Positions 8,868-18,598 of a stretch of DNA of 64,000 bases are shown here, piece after piece; position 1 is the first letter of the stretch; each line of letters begins with the position of its first letter. Both the position numbers and the translations under genes were made by a program. The stretch is taken from assembly GCF_900105075.1 (NCBI RefSeq), contig NZ_FNSK01000001.1:2431001-2495000 (forward strand). The letters run 5' to 3'. Below the pieces are notes generated by a model. It saw only the letters and a list, made by a program, of their open reading frames with translations. It did not search any database and had not been told where the DNA came from. This DNA is from Rhodobacter sp. 24-YEA-8. GTDB taxonomy: Bacteria > Pseudomonadota > Alphaproteobacteria > Rhodobacterales > Rhodobacteraceae.

Positions 8868-9518
8868 ATGCCGGATTTTGTAACCGGGCGTGAGACGCTG
8901 ATCCTGGTGGCCATCCTGGCCTATCTGCTGGGATCGGTGCCGTTTGGGGTGCTGATCACCCGCGTAATGGGCCTTGGCGACCTGCGTCAGATCGGATCAG
9001 GGAATATCGGCGCGACCAATGTTCTCAGAACCGGGAATAAGGCGGCAGCGCTGGCGACATTGCTGCTCGATGGCGGCAAGGGCGCACTTGCGGTTATCCT
9101 GGCGCGCTGCTGGGCCGGCGCGGAAGACGCCGCCCAGATCGCGGCACTTGCGGCCTTTCTCGGCCATCTCTTTCCGATCTGGAGCGGCTTTCGCGGCGGC
9201 AAAGGGGTTGCGACCTTCCTTGGGATCCTGCTGGCACTGGCGCCGCCGGTCGGCATTCTGACCTGTCTGACCTGGCTGATCGGCGCGATTGCGACCCGGA
9301 TGTCCTCGGCGGCGGCCCTGATCGCGGCGGCCCTGACACCACTTTGGGTGCTGATCGCCGGGATGAAAGATATGCCGGCCTGGATTGCCTCACCCGGTGC
9401 GGGGCGAATGCTGATCCTCGTCGTACTGCTGACAGTGCTGATCTATATCCGCCACGCCGCCAATCTGAAGCGGATCAAATCCGGGACCGAGCCGAAGATC
9501 GGTGGGAAAAAGACCTGA
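8868..9518 (+). CDS. plsY: Glycerol-3-phosphate acyltransferase
   Basis: A 216-residue integral membrane enzyme that acylates glycerol-3-phosphate from acyl-phosphate, the first step of phospholipid synthesis. All three PlsY motifs are visible: LLGSVPFGVLI, the long loop GSGNIGATNVLR and the third motif HLFPIWSGFRGGKGVAT. Several hydrophobic segments follow. The start at 8868 has a GGGAGAG ribosome site. It follows the pyrimidine genes by 64 bases, a common alphaproteobacterial neighbourhood. Confidence 0.96.
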   Translation: MPDFVTGRETLILVAILAYLLGSVPFGVLITRVMGLGDLRQIGSGNIGATNVLRTGNKAAALATLLLDGGKGALAVILARCWAGAEDAAQIAALAAFLGHLFPIWSGFRGGKGVATFLGILLALAPPVGILTCLTWLIGAIATRMSSAAALIAAALTPLWVLIAGMKDMPAWIASPGAGRMLILVVLLTVLIYIRHAANLKRIKSGTEPKIGGKKT

Positions 9519-9524
9519 TCTGCG

Positions 9525-10055
9525 ATGATTGAACTCGGTCTCGCAATCCTGCTTCCGCTTGCGCTGATCGCCTGGCTGCTGGCACTTGCCGGGGGCTTGC
9601 GGCGGCGGTGGCGCGCGCGGGCAAAGGCGCGCAGACCGCTTGCAGTGCTCGATGGCTCCAATGTGATGCATTGGCGTGACGGCAAGCCCCAGCTCGCCAC
9701 CCTGAAGGAGGTGCTGCGCCGGCTTGATCAGATGGGCTATGGCTGCGGCGTGGTTTTTGATGCCAATGCCGGCTACCGGCTGACCGGGAACTATATGAAT
9801 GACCGGCAATTCTGCCGGTTGCTCGGGCTGGAGCAGGACCATGTTCTGGTGGTGCCCCGGGGCGCGCAGGCCGATCCCTTCCTGCTGGATTTCGCAAATC
9901 AGAGCGAGGCGGTGATCATCAGCAATGACCGCTTTCGCGACCGGATCGCCGGCTACCCTGACCTCGCCCGCCCCGGCCGTCTGGTTCGGGGCGGCTATCG
10001 CGACAATGCGCTGTGGCTGGATCTTGCTCCGGCACGGCAAGCGGCCGGCAAATAA
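9525..10055 (+). CDS. Membrane-anchored NYN/PIN-like ribonuclease domain protein
   Basis: A 176-residue protein with one N-terminal membrane helix (residues 4-24), an Arg-rich linker and a compact NYN/Zc3h12a-like domain. The domain starts with VLDGSNVMHW, contains FDANAGYR and ends with VIISNDRFRDR, matching the conserved Asp residues of PIN-like nucleases. These domains cleave RNA using a metal. It lies six bases behind plsY and converges on gshA. Its cellular target is unknown; anchoring at the inner membrane is inferred. Confidence 0.78.
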   Translation: MIELGLAILLPLALIAWLLALAGGLRRRWRARAKARRPLAVLDGSNVMHWRDGKPQLATLKEVLRRLDQMGYGCGVVFDANAGYRLTGNYMNDRQFCRLLGLEQDHVLVVPRGAQADPFLLDFANQSEAVIISNDRFRDRIAGYPDLARPGRLVRGGYRDNALWLDLAPARQAAGK

Positions 10056-10067
10056 AAATTCCGCAAA

Positions 10068-11414
10068 TCAGTAGCTTGACGCGTCATAGATCGGCGCAAG
10101 GCTGCCGGCCCAGTCGCCATGATACAGTTCGAGCCAGCGATCGGCCTGGACCTTTCCGGCCTTGACCGAGGTGACCAGCGGCGCAAGCCAGATCTCTTCG
10201 CCATGACCGCGCTCTGCCAGGCCGGTATGGGCAAGCGAAAGCGCCGCATGGGCCAGATCGGCCAGCTTCACCCCATTCGCCTCGCCCTGCAGTGCTGAAA
10301 CCGAAGCCGCGACGCGCAGCCCCTCGCGGGTCTCGCTGTCGATATTGCGGACCAGTTCCCATGCGGCGTCCAGCGCGGCATCATCATAGGTCAGCCCGGT
10401 CCAGAAGGCCGGCAGCGCGATCAGATGCGCGCGGTCGCCGCAATCCGCGCCGCGCATCTCGATATATTTCTTGACCCGCGCCTCGGGGAAAACCGTGGTC
10501 AGATGGTCGGCCCAGTCGGACAAAGTCGGCTTCTCGCCCGGCAGAGCCGGAAGCTTGCCATCGAGGAAATCGCGGAAGCTCTGCCCGAGCGCATCGATAT
10601 ATTTGCCGTCGCGATAGACGAAATACATCGGCACATCGAGCACCCAGTCCACATAGGCCTGAAAGCCCATGCCTTCGTCGAAGGCGAAAGGCAGCATCCC
10701 GGTGCGGCTGTCATCAAGGCCACGCCAGATCCTGGAGCGCCAGGACTTATGGCCGTTCAGCTTGCCGTCAAAAAACGGGGATGATGCGAACAGGGCTGTC
10801 GCCACCGGCTGCAGCGCCAGCGCCACGCGCAGCTTTTTCACCATGTCTGCTTCTGACGCGTAGTCGAGATTAACCTGCACCGTCGAGGTGCGGTACATCA
10901 TCTGCGTGCCATGGGTGCCCACGCGGCCCATGTAATCGGTCATCAGCCGGTAGCGGCCCTTGGGCATCACCGGCATCTGGTCATGCGACCATTCCGGTGC
11001 CGCCCCGATTCCCATGAACCGGACCCCCATGCCCTCGGTCACCGCCGCAACCTCGGCGAGGTGATTGTCAAGTTCGGCCGCGGTCTCGTTGATGGTCAGG
11101 ACCGGCGCGCCGGAAAGCTCGAACTGGCCGCCGGGCTCAAGGCTGATATTTGCGCCGTTGCGGGTAAGGCCGATGACGTTCTCACCTTCAAGCACCGGCT
11201 CCCAGCCAAAACGCGCCTCAAGCCCTGCGAAAATCGCGGAAATCGAGCGCGAGCCGTCATAGGGCAGCGGCTGTCTGGTATCGGTAAGCCAGCCGAACTT
11301 CTCGTGCTCGGTCCCGATGCGCCAGTCTTCCTTCGGTTTACAACCGCTCTCCAGCAAGGCCGCGAGCTGGTCAAGGCTCTCGATCGGGCCGCCTCCGGAT
11401 TGTGGTATCGACAT
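10068..11414 (-). CDS. gshA: Glutamate-cysteine ligase, plant type
   Basis: A 448-residue enzyme that joins glutamate and cysteine with ATP, the first step of glutathione synthesis. It matches the plant/alphaproteobacterial GCS2 class: WRIGTEHEKFGW near residue 32, the GVRFMGIGAAPEW region, MYRTSTVQVNLDY in the middle and YIEMRGADCG later. The length is normal for the class. It is monocistronic in appearance and convergent with the NYN gene. The start is an ATG at 11414. Confidence 0.95.
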   Translation of the reverse strand: MSIPQSGGGPIESLDQLAALLESGCKPKEDWRIGTEHEKFGWLTDTRQPLPYDGSRSISAIFAGLEARFGWEPVLEGENVIGLTRNGANISLEPGGQFELSGAPVLTINETAAELDNHLAEVAAVTEGMGVRFMGIGAAPEWSHDQMPVMPKGRYRLMTDYMGRVGTHGTQMMYRTSTVQVNLDYASEADMVKKLRVALALQPVATALFASSPFFDGKLNGHKSWRSRIWRGLDDSRTGMLPFAFDEGMGFQAYVDWVLDVPMYFVYRDGKYIDALGQSFRDFLDGKLPALPGEKPTLSDWADHLTTVFPEARVKKYIEMRGADCGDRAHLIALPAFWTGLTYDDAALDAAWELVRNIDSETREGLRVAASVSALQGEANGVKLADLAHAALSLAHTGLAERGHGEEIWLAPLVTSVKAGKVQADRWLELYHGDWAGSLAPIYDASSY

Positions 11415-11557
11415 GGGCTGGCTCCGGCTTCGCTGTCAACTGGTCTCAGGCGACTGACCTGTCCTGTCCAGGGGGATATTGTCAAGCCCGCCAGATGCAC
11501 AGATCCTGTGAGCCGGCGTTCCGGATGGGCCGGCCGGGCGGCCAGTCAGACGCCCGC

Positions 11558-12103
11558 TCACACGGGCCGGATGCCGCTGCCGGGCCGCGTCCAGACCAGA
11601 TGTTCGCGCGCGCCGGTCGAGGGCAGCATGCTGCCTTGGGGCGCTACATCGGCATCAAGCGCCGCCACGAGGTTTGCGGCCGTCAGCCCTGGCAGGCTGG
11701 TCAGCGCATCGGCCAGATCCCCCGCCCCGGCGGATTCGAGTGGCACGATCAGCCGCGCCCCCGAAAGGTCGCGCATCTGCCAGAGCCTGCGTCCCCGGAG
11801 CGTGACCAGCTTCAGTTCTGCAAGGTCATTCAGGCTGACCTCGCCTCCCATCACCGGATGCAGAAACCGGATGCGGCCCTCGTCCACCTCGATCAGCCCC
11901 GGCGCCGAAGGGTCGGCCTGAAAGCGCATACGCCGCCAGCCATTGACCGCCCAGCCAATCCCGAGCGCCATCACCGCCAGGCCCGGCAGCTGCCAGACCA
12001 GGGTGCCGCCGGCGAAGATCCACATGCCGAACAGAAGGAAAGCCGCACCTTCTATCACGCCCTGCCAGCGCCGTGCGCGGGCAACAAGCTCGGGGCGGAT
12101 CAT
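11558..12103 (-). CDS. Two-helix membrane protein of unknown function
   Basis: A 181-residue protein with two hydrophobic segments near the N-terminus (about residues 17-35 and 38-55) and a cytoplasmic C-terminal domain with short strands (LIEVDEGRIRFLHP, LNDLAELKLVTLRGRRLW). I do not recognise a named family; it resembles small conserved Rhodobacteraceae membrane proteins. The ATG at 12103 overlaps the TGA of rsmE (ATGA, 12100-12103), so it is translated behind rsmE. Confidence 0.72.
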   Translation of the reverse strand: MIRPELVARARRWQGVIEGAAFLLFGMWIFAGGTLVWQLPGLAVMALGIGWAVNGWRRMRFQADPSAPGLIEVDEGRIRFLHPVMGGEVSLNDLAELKLVTLRGRRLWQMRDLSGARLIVPLESAGAGDLADALTSLPGLTAANLVAALDADVAPQGSMLPSTGAREHLVWTRPGSGIRPV

Positions 12104-12825
12104 GCCCAATCCCCGAAAGACCGCTGCCAGAGCGTCACCGCCGCCAGTGCCGCCGTTTCGGCGCGCAGGATCCGGGGGCCAAGGGCGACGGGGCTGACAA
12201 AATCGAGACTGTCGAGTTTCGCGCGTTCCTCGGGCGTGAAGCCGCCTTCCGGCCCGATCAGGATCGCCGCAGGCGCGCCCGGCGCGCCCGGCCAGGTCCC
12301 ATCCGACCCCGCCCGGATCTCATCGGCCCAATAGATCCGCCGCGCCGGATCCCAGCTCGCCAGAAGCCGGTCGAGCGGTTGCAGATCGCTGATCCCCGGC
12401 ACAAAGGTCGCGCCGCATTGCTCGGCCGCCTCAATGGCATGGGCCTGCTGCTTGTCGAGCCGGAGCCGTTCGGCATTCATGCGCCGGGTCGAGATGGGCA
12501 TCAGACGCGCAACCCCCAGCTCTACCGCCTTCTCAACAATGAAATTCGTGCGTTCCTTTTTGACCGGCGTGAACAAAAGCCACAGATCCGGCGGGAAGTC
12601 CTGCCGCCGCATCTGCGCCTCGCAGACCAGAACGCCGCGCCGTTTATTCGCCTCGGCCACGCGCGCGCGCCATTCGCCGTCACGCCCGTTGAACAAAAGC
12701 ACCTCGGCGCCTGTTCCCAGCCGCATCACGGCAAAAAGATAGTTCGCCGCACCCTCAAGGACTGCGACGGCTTGCCCCTCACCAAGGGGCTGATCTACAT
12801 GAAGTCTGACTTTCGGCCCGGACAT
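12100..12825 (-). CDS. rsmE: 16S rRNA (uracil-1498-N3)-methyltransferase
   Basis: A 241-residue SPOUT-class methyltransferase that methylates U1498 of 16S rRNA. The N-terminal PUA-like part (LFNGRDGEWRARV) is followed by the SAM-binding knot with KAVELGVARLMPI, AAILIGPEGGFTPEE and VALGPRILRAETAALAA, all diagnostic. The ATG at 12825 is 12 bases from the divergent ubiA start, so the two genes share their upstream regions. Confidence 0.95.
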   Translation of the reverse strand: MSGPKVRLHVDQPLGEGQAVAVLEGAANYLFAVMRLGTGAEVLLFNGRDGEWRARVAEANKRRGVLVCEAQMRRQDFPPDLWLLFTPVKKERTNFIVEKAVELGVARLMPISTRRMNAERLRLDKQQAHAIEAAEQCGATFVPGISDLQPLDRLLASWDPARRIYWADEIRAGSDGTWPGAPGAPAAILIGPEGGFTPEERAKLDSLDFVSPVALGPRILRAETAALAAVTLWQRSFGDWA

Positions 12826-12837
12826 GGAGGCGAAACT

Positions 12838-13896
12838 ATGGCGCCCACAGACAGAACGCCAGAGGGAAGCGGCCAGCCCGAAGGGGATGATCTGCTGTCG
12901 CCGGTCGAGGCGGCACGGCTTGCCGATCAGCTGGAGGCCACGGCGGCGAAGATCAACACCGGCCAGGTGGCGGATGCGCCGCGCGGCAATTGGGTGGATC
13001 ACCTCGCCCCGCCGGTGACGCGGCCCTTCCTGCGGCTGTCACGGGCAGACCGGCCGATCGGGACCTGGCTTTTATGGCTTCCCTGTCTCTGGGCGCTGGC
13101 ACTGGCGGCGAATGATGGGTCTGGTTTTTCCTGGTGGGATCTGTGGCTGGTGGCCTCTTCCGGGGCTGGCGCCTTTCTGATGCGTGGCGCGGGCTGCACC
13201 TGGAATGACATCACCGACCGCGACTTCGATGCCTCGGTCGCACGGACCCGCTCGCGTCCGCTGCCTTCGGGCCAGGTCACGGTGAAAGGCGCGGTGATCT
13301 GGATGGCGGCCCAGGCGCTGATTGCGGCGCTGATCCTGTTCAGCTATAACCGGCTGGCGATCACACTTGGCATAGGCTCGCTGGCGCTGGTGATGATCTA
13401 TCCTTTCGCGAAACGCTTCACCTGGTGGCCGCAGGTCTTTCTTGGCTTCGCCTTCAACTGGGGGGCGCTGCTGCTCTGGGCCGCGCATTCCGAAGATCTG
13501 CCGGTTGCGGCAGTGATCCTGTGGCTGGCGGGTATCGCCTGGACGCTGTTTTACGACACGATCTATGCCCATCAGGACAAGGAAGATGACGCGCTGATCG
13601 GGGTGAAATCCACCGCGCGGCTGTTTGCCGACCGGACCGGTCAATGGCTTGCGGGCTTTCTTGTACTTTCGGTGCTGCTGTTTGCGGCGGCGGTGATCCT
13701 CACCATCCCCGCAAGCCGGGGCATCCTGCCTGTGCTGATGGCGCTTTGTGGCATCTGGGCTTTCGGACTGCACCTTTTCTGGCAGTTGCGGCAGCTGGAT
13801 GCGGATGATCCGGCCATCTGCCTCAGGCTTTTCAAATCGAACCGCGATGCTGGTCTGATCCCTGTGCTGTTTCTTGCCGTCGCAATCTTCCTCTGA
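12838..13896 (+). CDS. ubiA: 4-hydroxybenzoate polyprenyltransferase
   Basis: A 352-residue integral membrane prenyltransferase that attaches the isoprenoid tail to 4-hydroxybenzoate in ubiquinone synthesis. The first Asp-rich motif NDITDRDFD and the second DTIYAHQDKEDD are present, with eight or nine hydrophobic helices. An unusual feature is an N-terminal polar extension of about 65 residues before the first RPIGTWLL segment. The start at 12838 has a GGAGG site at 12826-12830 that lies inside the gap to the divergent rsmE. Confidence 0.94.
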   Translation: MAPTDRTPEGSGQPEGDDLLSPVEAARLADQLEATAAKINTGQVADAPRGNWVDHLAPPVTRPFLRLSRADRPIGTWLLWLPCLWALALAANDGSGFSWWDLWLVASSGAGAFLMRGAGCTWNDITDRDFDASVARTRSRPLPSGQVTVKGAVIWMAAQALIAALILFSYNRLAITLGIGSLALVMIYPFAKRFTWWPQVFLGFAFNWGALLLWAAHSEDLPVAAVILWLAGIAWTLFYDTIYAHQDKEDDALIGVKSTARLFADRTGQWLAGFLVLSVLLFAAAVILTIPASRGILPVLMALCGIWAFGLHLFWQLRQLDADDPAICLRLFKSNRDAGLIPVLFLAVAIFL

Positions 13897-13953
13897 TTGA
13901 TCCCTGCCGCCCAAGCGCCTAGGTAGAGGGACGATCCCGGCGGCCCGGTTCCC

Positions 13954-16215
13954 GTGGCCTGCGGGACTCCTACGGTTCCGCAAATCCCGGGTCTTCCTTT
14001 GCCGCAACGTCTGCTCACCCTGCCCCGTGCCGCTCTCGGTGCCCTTGCTTTCGCAATTGCCGGACTTTTGATGATCGGCATCGCCTTTTGCACGGTGCTG
14101 GTGATCGAAGACCGCACCCGGGACGTGCTGGGACAGCGCCTGACCGAAGCGCGGATGGACTGGGTCGGGGTGACGACCGACGGGATGCAGGTGGGACTGA
14201 GCGGCACCGCCCCGAACGAGGCGGCGCGGTTTCGGGCACTGAACCTTGTCGGCAGCCTCGTTGACAGCTCGCGGATCCGCGACGGGCTCGAGGTCGCCCC
14301 CACCACCGCCATCGAGGCGCCGCGTTTCTCGGTCGAGATGCTCAGAAATGATGACGGGATCCAGCTGATCGGCCTGATCCCGGCGATCCTCAATGAGGGC
14401 GAGCTGGATTCCGAAGGCCTTGCGGCAGCAGCCAATGGCTTTACCGCCGAAGACAGCGCCCCCGCCAATATGCTGCAGACCGCGAACTGGCCGGCCCCCG
14501 AGGGCTGGGACGCCTCGCTGCGCTTCGGGCTTGAGGCTTTGTCTTTGCTGAAACGCTCGAAGATCTCGGTCTCGGCCGGTGAGGTTCGGGTGACCGCCAT
14601 CGCCGAAAGCCCGGCGGAAAAGCGGCGTTTTGAAACGGAGCTTGGCAAGCGCAAACCGGCCTCGGTCAGGCTGGATGCCGCGATTTCCGCGCCGCGCCCG
14701 GTGATCACGCCCTTCACACTGCGCTTTGTCGTTGATGGCAGCGGCGCGCGGTTTGACGCCTGTTCGGCTGATACCGAACGCGCCCGCAGCCTGATTCTGG
14801 CGGCCGCAAGCGCCACCGGGATGGAGGGGCCGGCAATCTGCACCGTGGGTCTTGGCACCCCGACGCCGCGCTGGTCGGAAGCGGCAGTACTGGCGATCCG
14901 CAAGCTTGGCGCCATGGGCCAGGGCAGCGTCACCTTCTCAGACGCGGATATCACCTTTGAAGCCGGCGAGGGCGTGACGCAGGAGGCCTTTGACACCGCG
15001 CTTGGCGATCTGCGCGCCGGCCTGCCGGATGTGTTCTCGCTGCAACCGGTGCCGCCCTCGACCGAAGCCGTGATCCGTGGCCCCGAGGAATTCACCGCCC
15101 GCCTTGTGACGGGGGGACGGGTCGAACTGCGTGGCCGCCTTGTCGATGAGGTGCAGCAGGCGGCGGTTGATGCCTATGCAAGGGCCTCATTCGGCGCGTC
15201 AAATGTCTATGTGGCGACGCTGCTGGACCCGGCCTTGCCCGATGGCTGGCCGTCAAGGGTGCTGGCGGGGCTCGAATCGCTTTCGATGCTGAGCGAGGGC
15301 ACGCTTGTGGTGCGCGCCGACACAGTCGAACTGCGCGGCATCACCGGCAGCCAGGAGGCCCGTGGCCGTATCACCCAGATCCTGTCGTCGAAACTGGGCC
15401 AGGGCCGCAATTTCCGCGTCGAAGTCACCTATGACAAAAAGCTCGACCCGCTGGCCGCACTGCCGACACCTGCAGAATGCGCCGCTGACGTGGCCGCGAT
15501 CATGGCGAAATCGAAAATCGCCTTCACGCCGGGATCGGCCGAGATCGCCTCGGAGGCCGGACCGCTGATCAATGAAATCGCTGAAGTGCTGAAGCGCTGC
15601 CCGGCGATTCCGATGGAAATCGCAGGTCATACCGATTCGCAGGGTTCGGAAAGCGGCAATGCGGCGCTGAGCCAGGCCCGGGCCGAGGCGGTGCTGATGG
15701 CCTTGCAGGGCCGTCGCGTCGATGTGTCGAATATGACGGCCCTCGGCTATGGCGAAAGCACCCCCATCGCGGATAACGCCACCGAGGCCGGGCGCGAGGC
15801 CAATCGTCGCATCGAATTCAGCCTGAAAGGCGCCGCCGCCCCCGAAACGCCGGCAAAAGCGGCACCTGCCGAAGAGACAGCCCCCACCGGTGACGAAATC
15901 GCCACCGCCCCGGAGGATGAGGATCTCGAAGACCTGGTGCTTGGCTCTTCGGACCCCGATGATCCGGCAACTCCGGCTGATGAAGCGGGCGAGCACGATG
16001 TCCAGGTGCCTGCCGCGCAAGGGACTGCTCAGCCGAAGACCGAATCGCCCCCCTCCCCCGCATCGCCTGCAACAGCCGGCCCTGCCCAGGCGGAGTCGGA
16101 GGCGCCGTCTGAGCCAGGCCCGGAAATCGTCTATACCTATAGCGGCCCCTCGCTGGCCCCTGCAGAGCAGACCATCCGCCCGAAAACCCGCCCTGCCAGC
16201 GCCGGCCAGGACTGA
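13954..16215 (+). CDS. OmpA-family protein with BON-like repeats
   Basis: About 753 residues. One N-terminal membrane helix (roughly residues 28-52) anchors a long periplasmic region with repeated domains of the BON/ArfA type. A C-terminal OmpA peptidoglycan-binding domain follows, with the diagnostic EIAGHTDSQGS and the ANRRIEFSL segment. The last 130 residues are disordered Pro/Ala/Glu-rich sequence. It probably links the inner membrane to peptidoglycan. The start is uncertain: a GTG at 13954 or a TTG at 13999 that begins just before the helix; neither has a good ribosome site. Confidence 0.85.
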   Translation: MACGTPTVPQIPGLPLPQRLLTLPRAALGALAFAIAGLLMIGIAFCTVLVIEDRTRDVLGQRLTEARMDWVGVTTDGMQVGLSGTAPNEAARFRALNLVGSLVDSSRIRDGLEVAPTTAIEAPRFSVEMLRNDDGIQLIGLIPAILNEGELDSEGLAAAANGFTAEDSAPANMLQTANWPAPEGWDASLRFGLEALSLLKRSKISVSAGEVRVTAIAESPAEKRRFETELGKRKPASVRLDAAISAPRPVITPFTLRFVVDGSGARFDACSADTERARSLILAAASATGMEGPAICTVGLGTPTPRWSEAAVLAIRKLGAMGQGSVTFSDADITFEAGEGVTQEAFDTALGDLRAGLPDVFSLQPVPPSTEAVIRGPEEFTARLVTGGRVELRGRLVDEVQQAAVDAYARASFGASNVYVATLLDPALPDGWPSRVLAGLESLSMLSEGTLVVRADTVELRGITGSQEARGRITQILSSKLGQGRNFRVEVTYDKKLDPLAALPTPAECAADVAAIMAKSKIAFTPGSAEIASEAGPLINEIAEVLKRCPAIPMEIAGHTDSQGSESGNAALSQARAEAVLMALQGRRVDVSNMTALGYGESTPIADNATEAGREANRRIEFSLKGAAAPETPAKAAPAEETAPTGDEIATAPEDEDLEDLVLGSSDPDDPATPADEAGEHDVQVPAAQGTAQPKTESPPSPASPATAGPAQAESEAPSEPGPEIVYTYSGPSLAPAEQTIRPKTRPASAGQD

Positions 16216-16287
16216 GCCGCGCGCCCGATTGATAACCCCGGATGCGTCGCCCGGATGGCGCCAGCGGGACCAGGAAAGTAAATTTGC

Positions 16288-16617
16288 ATGAACCGGACAG
16301 AATTCATCATTGCCACCTCGGTCATCCTGTTGCTGGCCTTTGCACTTGGCTGGTTCAGCCACTGGCTGCTGCACCGGTTCTCGCGCAATGCCGGCAATGA
16401 CCTGACCGAGCTGGAACGCCTGGCGCAATCGCTGCATGAGACCGAAGAAATGCGCGATCAGGCCATTGTCTGGCTCGAATCCCGCGAAGCGGAACTGGGC
16501 AATCAGATCAGCCAGACCGAGGCGGAACTGCGCGCCGCGATGGAAGGCCTGCGCGAGGCCCGCCAGGAAGCCGAAGAGATGCGCGCCTATATTGAACGGA
16601 TGCACGCGAACAGCTGA
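16288..16617 (+). CDS. Membrane-anchored coiled-coil protein
   Basis: A 109-residue protein with one N-terminal hydrophobic helix (about residues 6-27) followed by a continuous Glu/Ala/Leu/Arg-rich coiled coil of about 70 residues. An AGGAAAG ribosome site precedes the ATG. It lies 72 bases after the OmpA-family gene, so a structural envelope role next to it is plausible but not shown. No named family recognised. Confidence 0.72.
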   Translation: MNRTEFIIATSVILLLAFALGWFSHWLLHRFSRNAGNDLTELERLAQSLHETEEMRDQAIVWLESREAELGNQISQTEAELRAAMEGLREARQEAEEMRAYIERMHANS

Positions 16618-16847
16618 GGCCTTCGCGCCTTTCCTTTGGCGGATACCTTCGGCGGGAATATCTGGATCAGCAGGAAAGCGGCAATTCCGCTGACCTGAAT
16701 ACGCCCCGCCGCGCGTCCCGATCTGCCTTGTATTATGCCGCCAGCCCTCGCCGGATTTGCACTGTAACTGGACTGATCGCGCGCCCGACAGTAGACAAGT
16801 GGCCTTACGGATGCCACCTGAGGAAAAACCCTTCAGCGGAGGCCTCC

Positions 16848-18326
16848 ATGCCTGATTCCGTCACCAATCTGCGTTCGCTTCTGAAAGACCCCTCGCTTCT
16901 GGTCGAAAAGGCTTATGTCGCCGGCGCCTGGATCGATGCCGATGACGGCTCGACCTTCGAAGTGATCAACCCGGCACGCGGCGATGTGATTGCCCGCGTC
17001 CCCAATCTGAGCCGTGCCGAGACGGCCCGCGCCATCGCGGCGGCGGAAAAGGGACAAAAGGCCTGGGCCGCGCGTACCGGGAAAGAGCGCAGCCAGATCC
17101 TGAGGAAATGGTTCGATCTGATGATGGCGAATCAGGATGATCTCGGCACCATCCTGACCGCTGAAATGGGCAAGCCGCTGGCAGAAGCCAAAGGCGAGAT
17201 CGCTTATGGCGCCAGCTTTATCGAATGGTTCGCCGAAGAGGCAAAACGGGTTTATGGCGAGACCATCCCCGGACATCAGCCCGACAAACGCATCACGGTG
17301 ATCAAACAGCCGATCGGCGTTGTCGCCTCGATCACGCCCTGGAATTTCCCCAATGCGATGATCACCCGCAAATGTGGCCCGGCGCTGGCCGTTGGCTGCG
17401 CCTTTGTTGCCCGCCCCGCCGCTGAGACGCCGCTTTCCGCTCTGGCGATTGCAGTCCTGGCCGAGCGTGCCGGCATCCCGGGCGAGGTCTTCTCGGTCAT
17501 CACCTCGAAACGGTCCTCGGATATCGGCAAGGAGTTCTGCGAGAACCCCATCGTGCGCAAGCTGACCTTTACCGGATCGACCGAAGTCGGACGGATCCTG
17601 CTGCGTCAGGCGGCGGATCAGGTGATGAAATGTTCGATGGAACTTGGCGGCAATGCGCCCTTCATCGTGTTTGACGACGCCGATCTCGACCGCGCTGTCG
17701 AAGGCGCGATGCTGTCGAAGTTCCGCAATAACGGCCAGACCTGCGTCTGCGCGAACCGGATCTATGTCCAGGCCGGCGTCTATGATGCCTTTGCCGAAAA
17801 GCTCGCCGAGGCCGTCGCGAAGACCAAAGTCGGCGACGGGCTTTCCGAACCGGTACAGTTCGGTCCCCTGGTCAATGAAGCCGCCGTTGAAAAGATCGAA
17901 GAGCACATCGCCGATGCGACCGCCAAGGGCGCGGTGGTGGCGCTTGGCGGCAAGCGTCACAAGCTTGGCGGCTCGTTCTTCCAGCCGACGATCCTGACCA
18001 ATGTCACCTCGAAAATGCTGGTCACCACTGAAGAGACCTTTGGCCCGCTGGCGCCGCTCTTCCGGTTCGAGACCGAGGAAGAGGTGGTCGCGATGGCCAA
18101 TGACACGATCTTCGGCCTCGCCTCCTATTTCTACTCGCGCGATATCGGCCGCATCACCCGCGTCCAGGAAGCGCTGGAATATGGCATTGTGGGCGTCAAT
18201 ACCGGGCTGGTCTCGACCGCAGAAGCGCCGTTCGGCGGCGTCAAACAATCGGGTCTCGGCCGCGAAGGCAGCCATCACGGCACCGAGGACTATCTTGAAA
18301 TGAAGTATATCTGCCTCAGCGTCTGA
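16848..18326 (+). CDS. gabD: NAD(P)-dependent succinate-semialdehyde dehydrogenase
   Basis: A 492-residue aldehyde dehydrogenase. The glycine-rich FTGSTEVGR loop, the general base in MELGGNAPFIV and the nucleophile cysteine in NNGQTCVCANR are all seen; PWNFPNAMITRK and EAPFGGVKQSGLGREG match the GabD subgroup. It oxidises succinate semialdehyde to succinate at the end of the GABA shunt. The ATG at 16848 has a GGAGG site at 16838-16842. An intrinsic terminator follows. No GABA transaminase gene is next to it. Confidence 0.92.
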   Translation: MPDSVTNLRSLLKDPSLLVEKAYVAGAWIDADDGSTFEVINPARGDVIARVPNLSRAETARAIAAAEKGQKAWAARTGKERSQILRKWFDLMMANQDDLGTILTAEMGKPLAEAKGEIAYGASFIEWFAEEAKRVYGETIPGHQPDKRITVIKQPIGVVASITPWNFPNAMITRKCGPALAVGCAFVARPAAETPLSALAIAVLAERAGIPGEVFSVITSKRSSDIGKEFCENPIVRKLTFTGSTEVGRILLRQAADQVMKCSMELGGNAPFIVFDDADLDRAVEGAMLSKFRNNGQTCVCANRIYVQAGVYDAFAEKLAEAVAKTKVGDGLSEPVQFGPLVNEAAVEKIEEHIADATAKGAVVALGGKRHKLGGSFFQPTILTNVTSKMLVTTEETFGPLAPLFRFETEEEVVAMANDTIFGLASYFYSRDIGRITRVQEALEYGIVGVNTGLVSTAEAPFGGVKQSGLGREGSHHGTEDYLEMKYICLSV

Positions 18327-18413
18327 GACCGGTTATCGGGGGCTGTCCGCCCCCGTACATCTCAGGACGCATCCGCCGGGGGTATCCGGAGGGCGAATGG
18401 ATCATAAAGTTAC

Positions 18414-18440
18414 AGGGGGCGCGCAGGCGCCCCTTTTTCT
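18414..18440 (+). terminator. Intrinsic terminator after gabD
   Basis: A GC-rich hairpin with stem GGGGCGC / GCGCCCC and a short GCAG loop, followed by a run of five T then CTTT. It lies about 90 bases behind gabD and points in the same direction. Confidence 0.9.
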
Positions 18441-18598
18441 TTGCCGGCAAGCCACTGATTTTAAGGCTGTTATCTGATATCAACGCGGCGTTTTTGCCTG
18501 TCAGACGTCTCTTGCCCAGATTTGACCCATCGCGTCCCGATCCGGTTCTCTGCACGACCGGGGAGGAGAGCGCAGGCCAATCCAGGAAAGGACATGCC

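Noticed and set aside
7463..8914. 483-codon minus-strand frame opposite pyrX
   Set aside because: It is antisense to a well-matched amidohydrolase; the composition is His/Arg/Gln rich and shadow-like.
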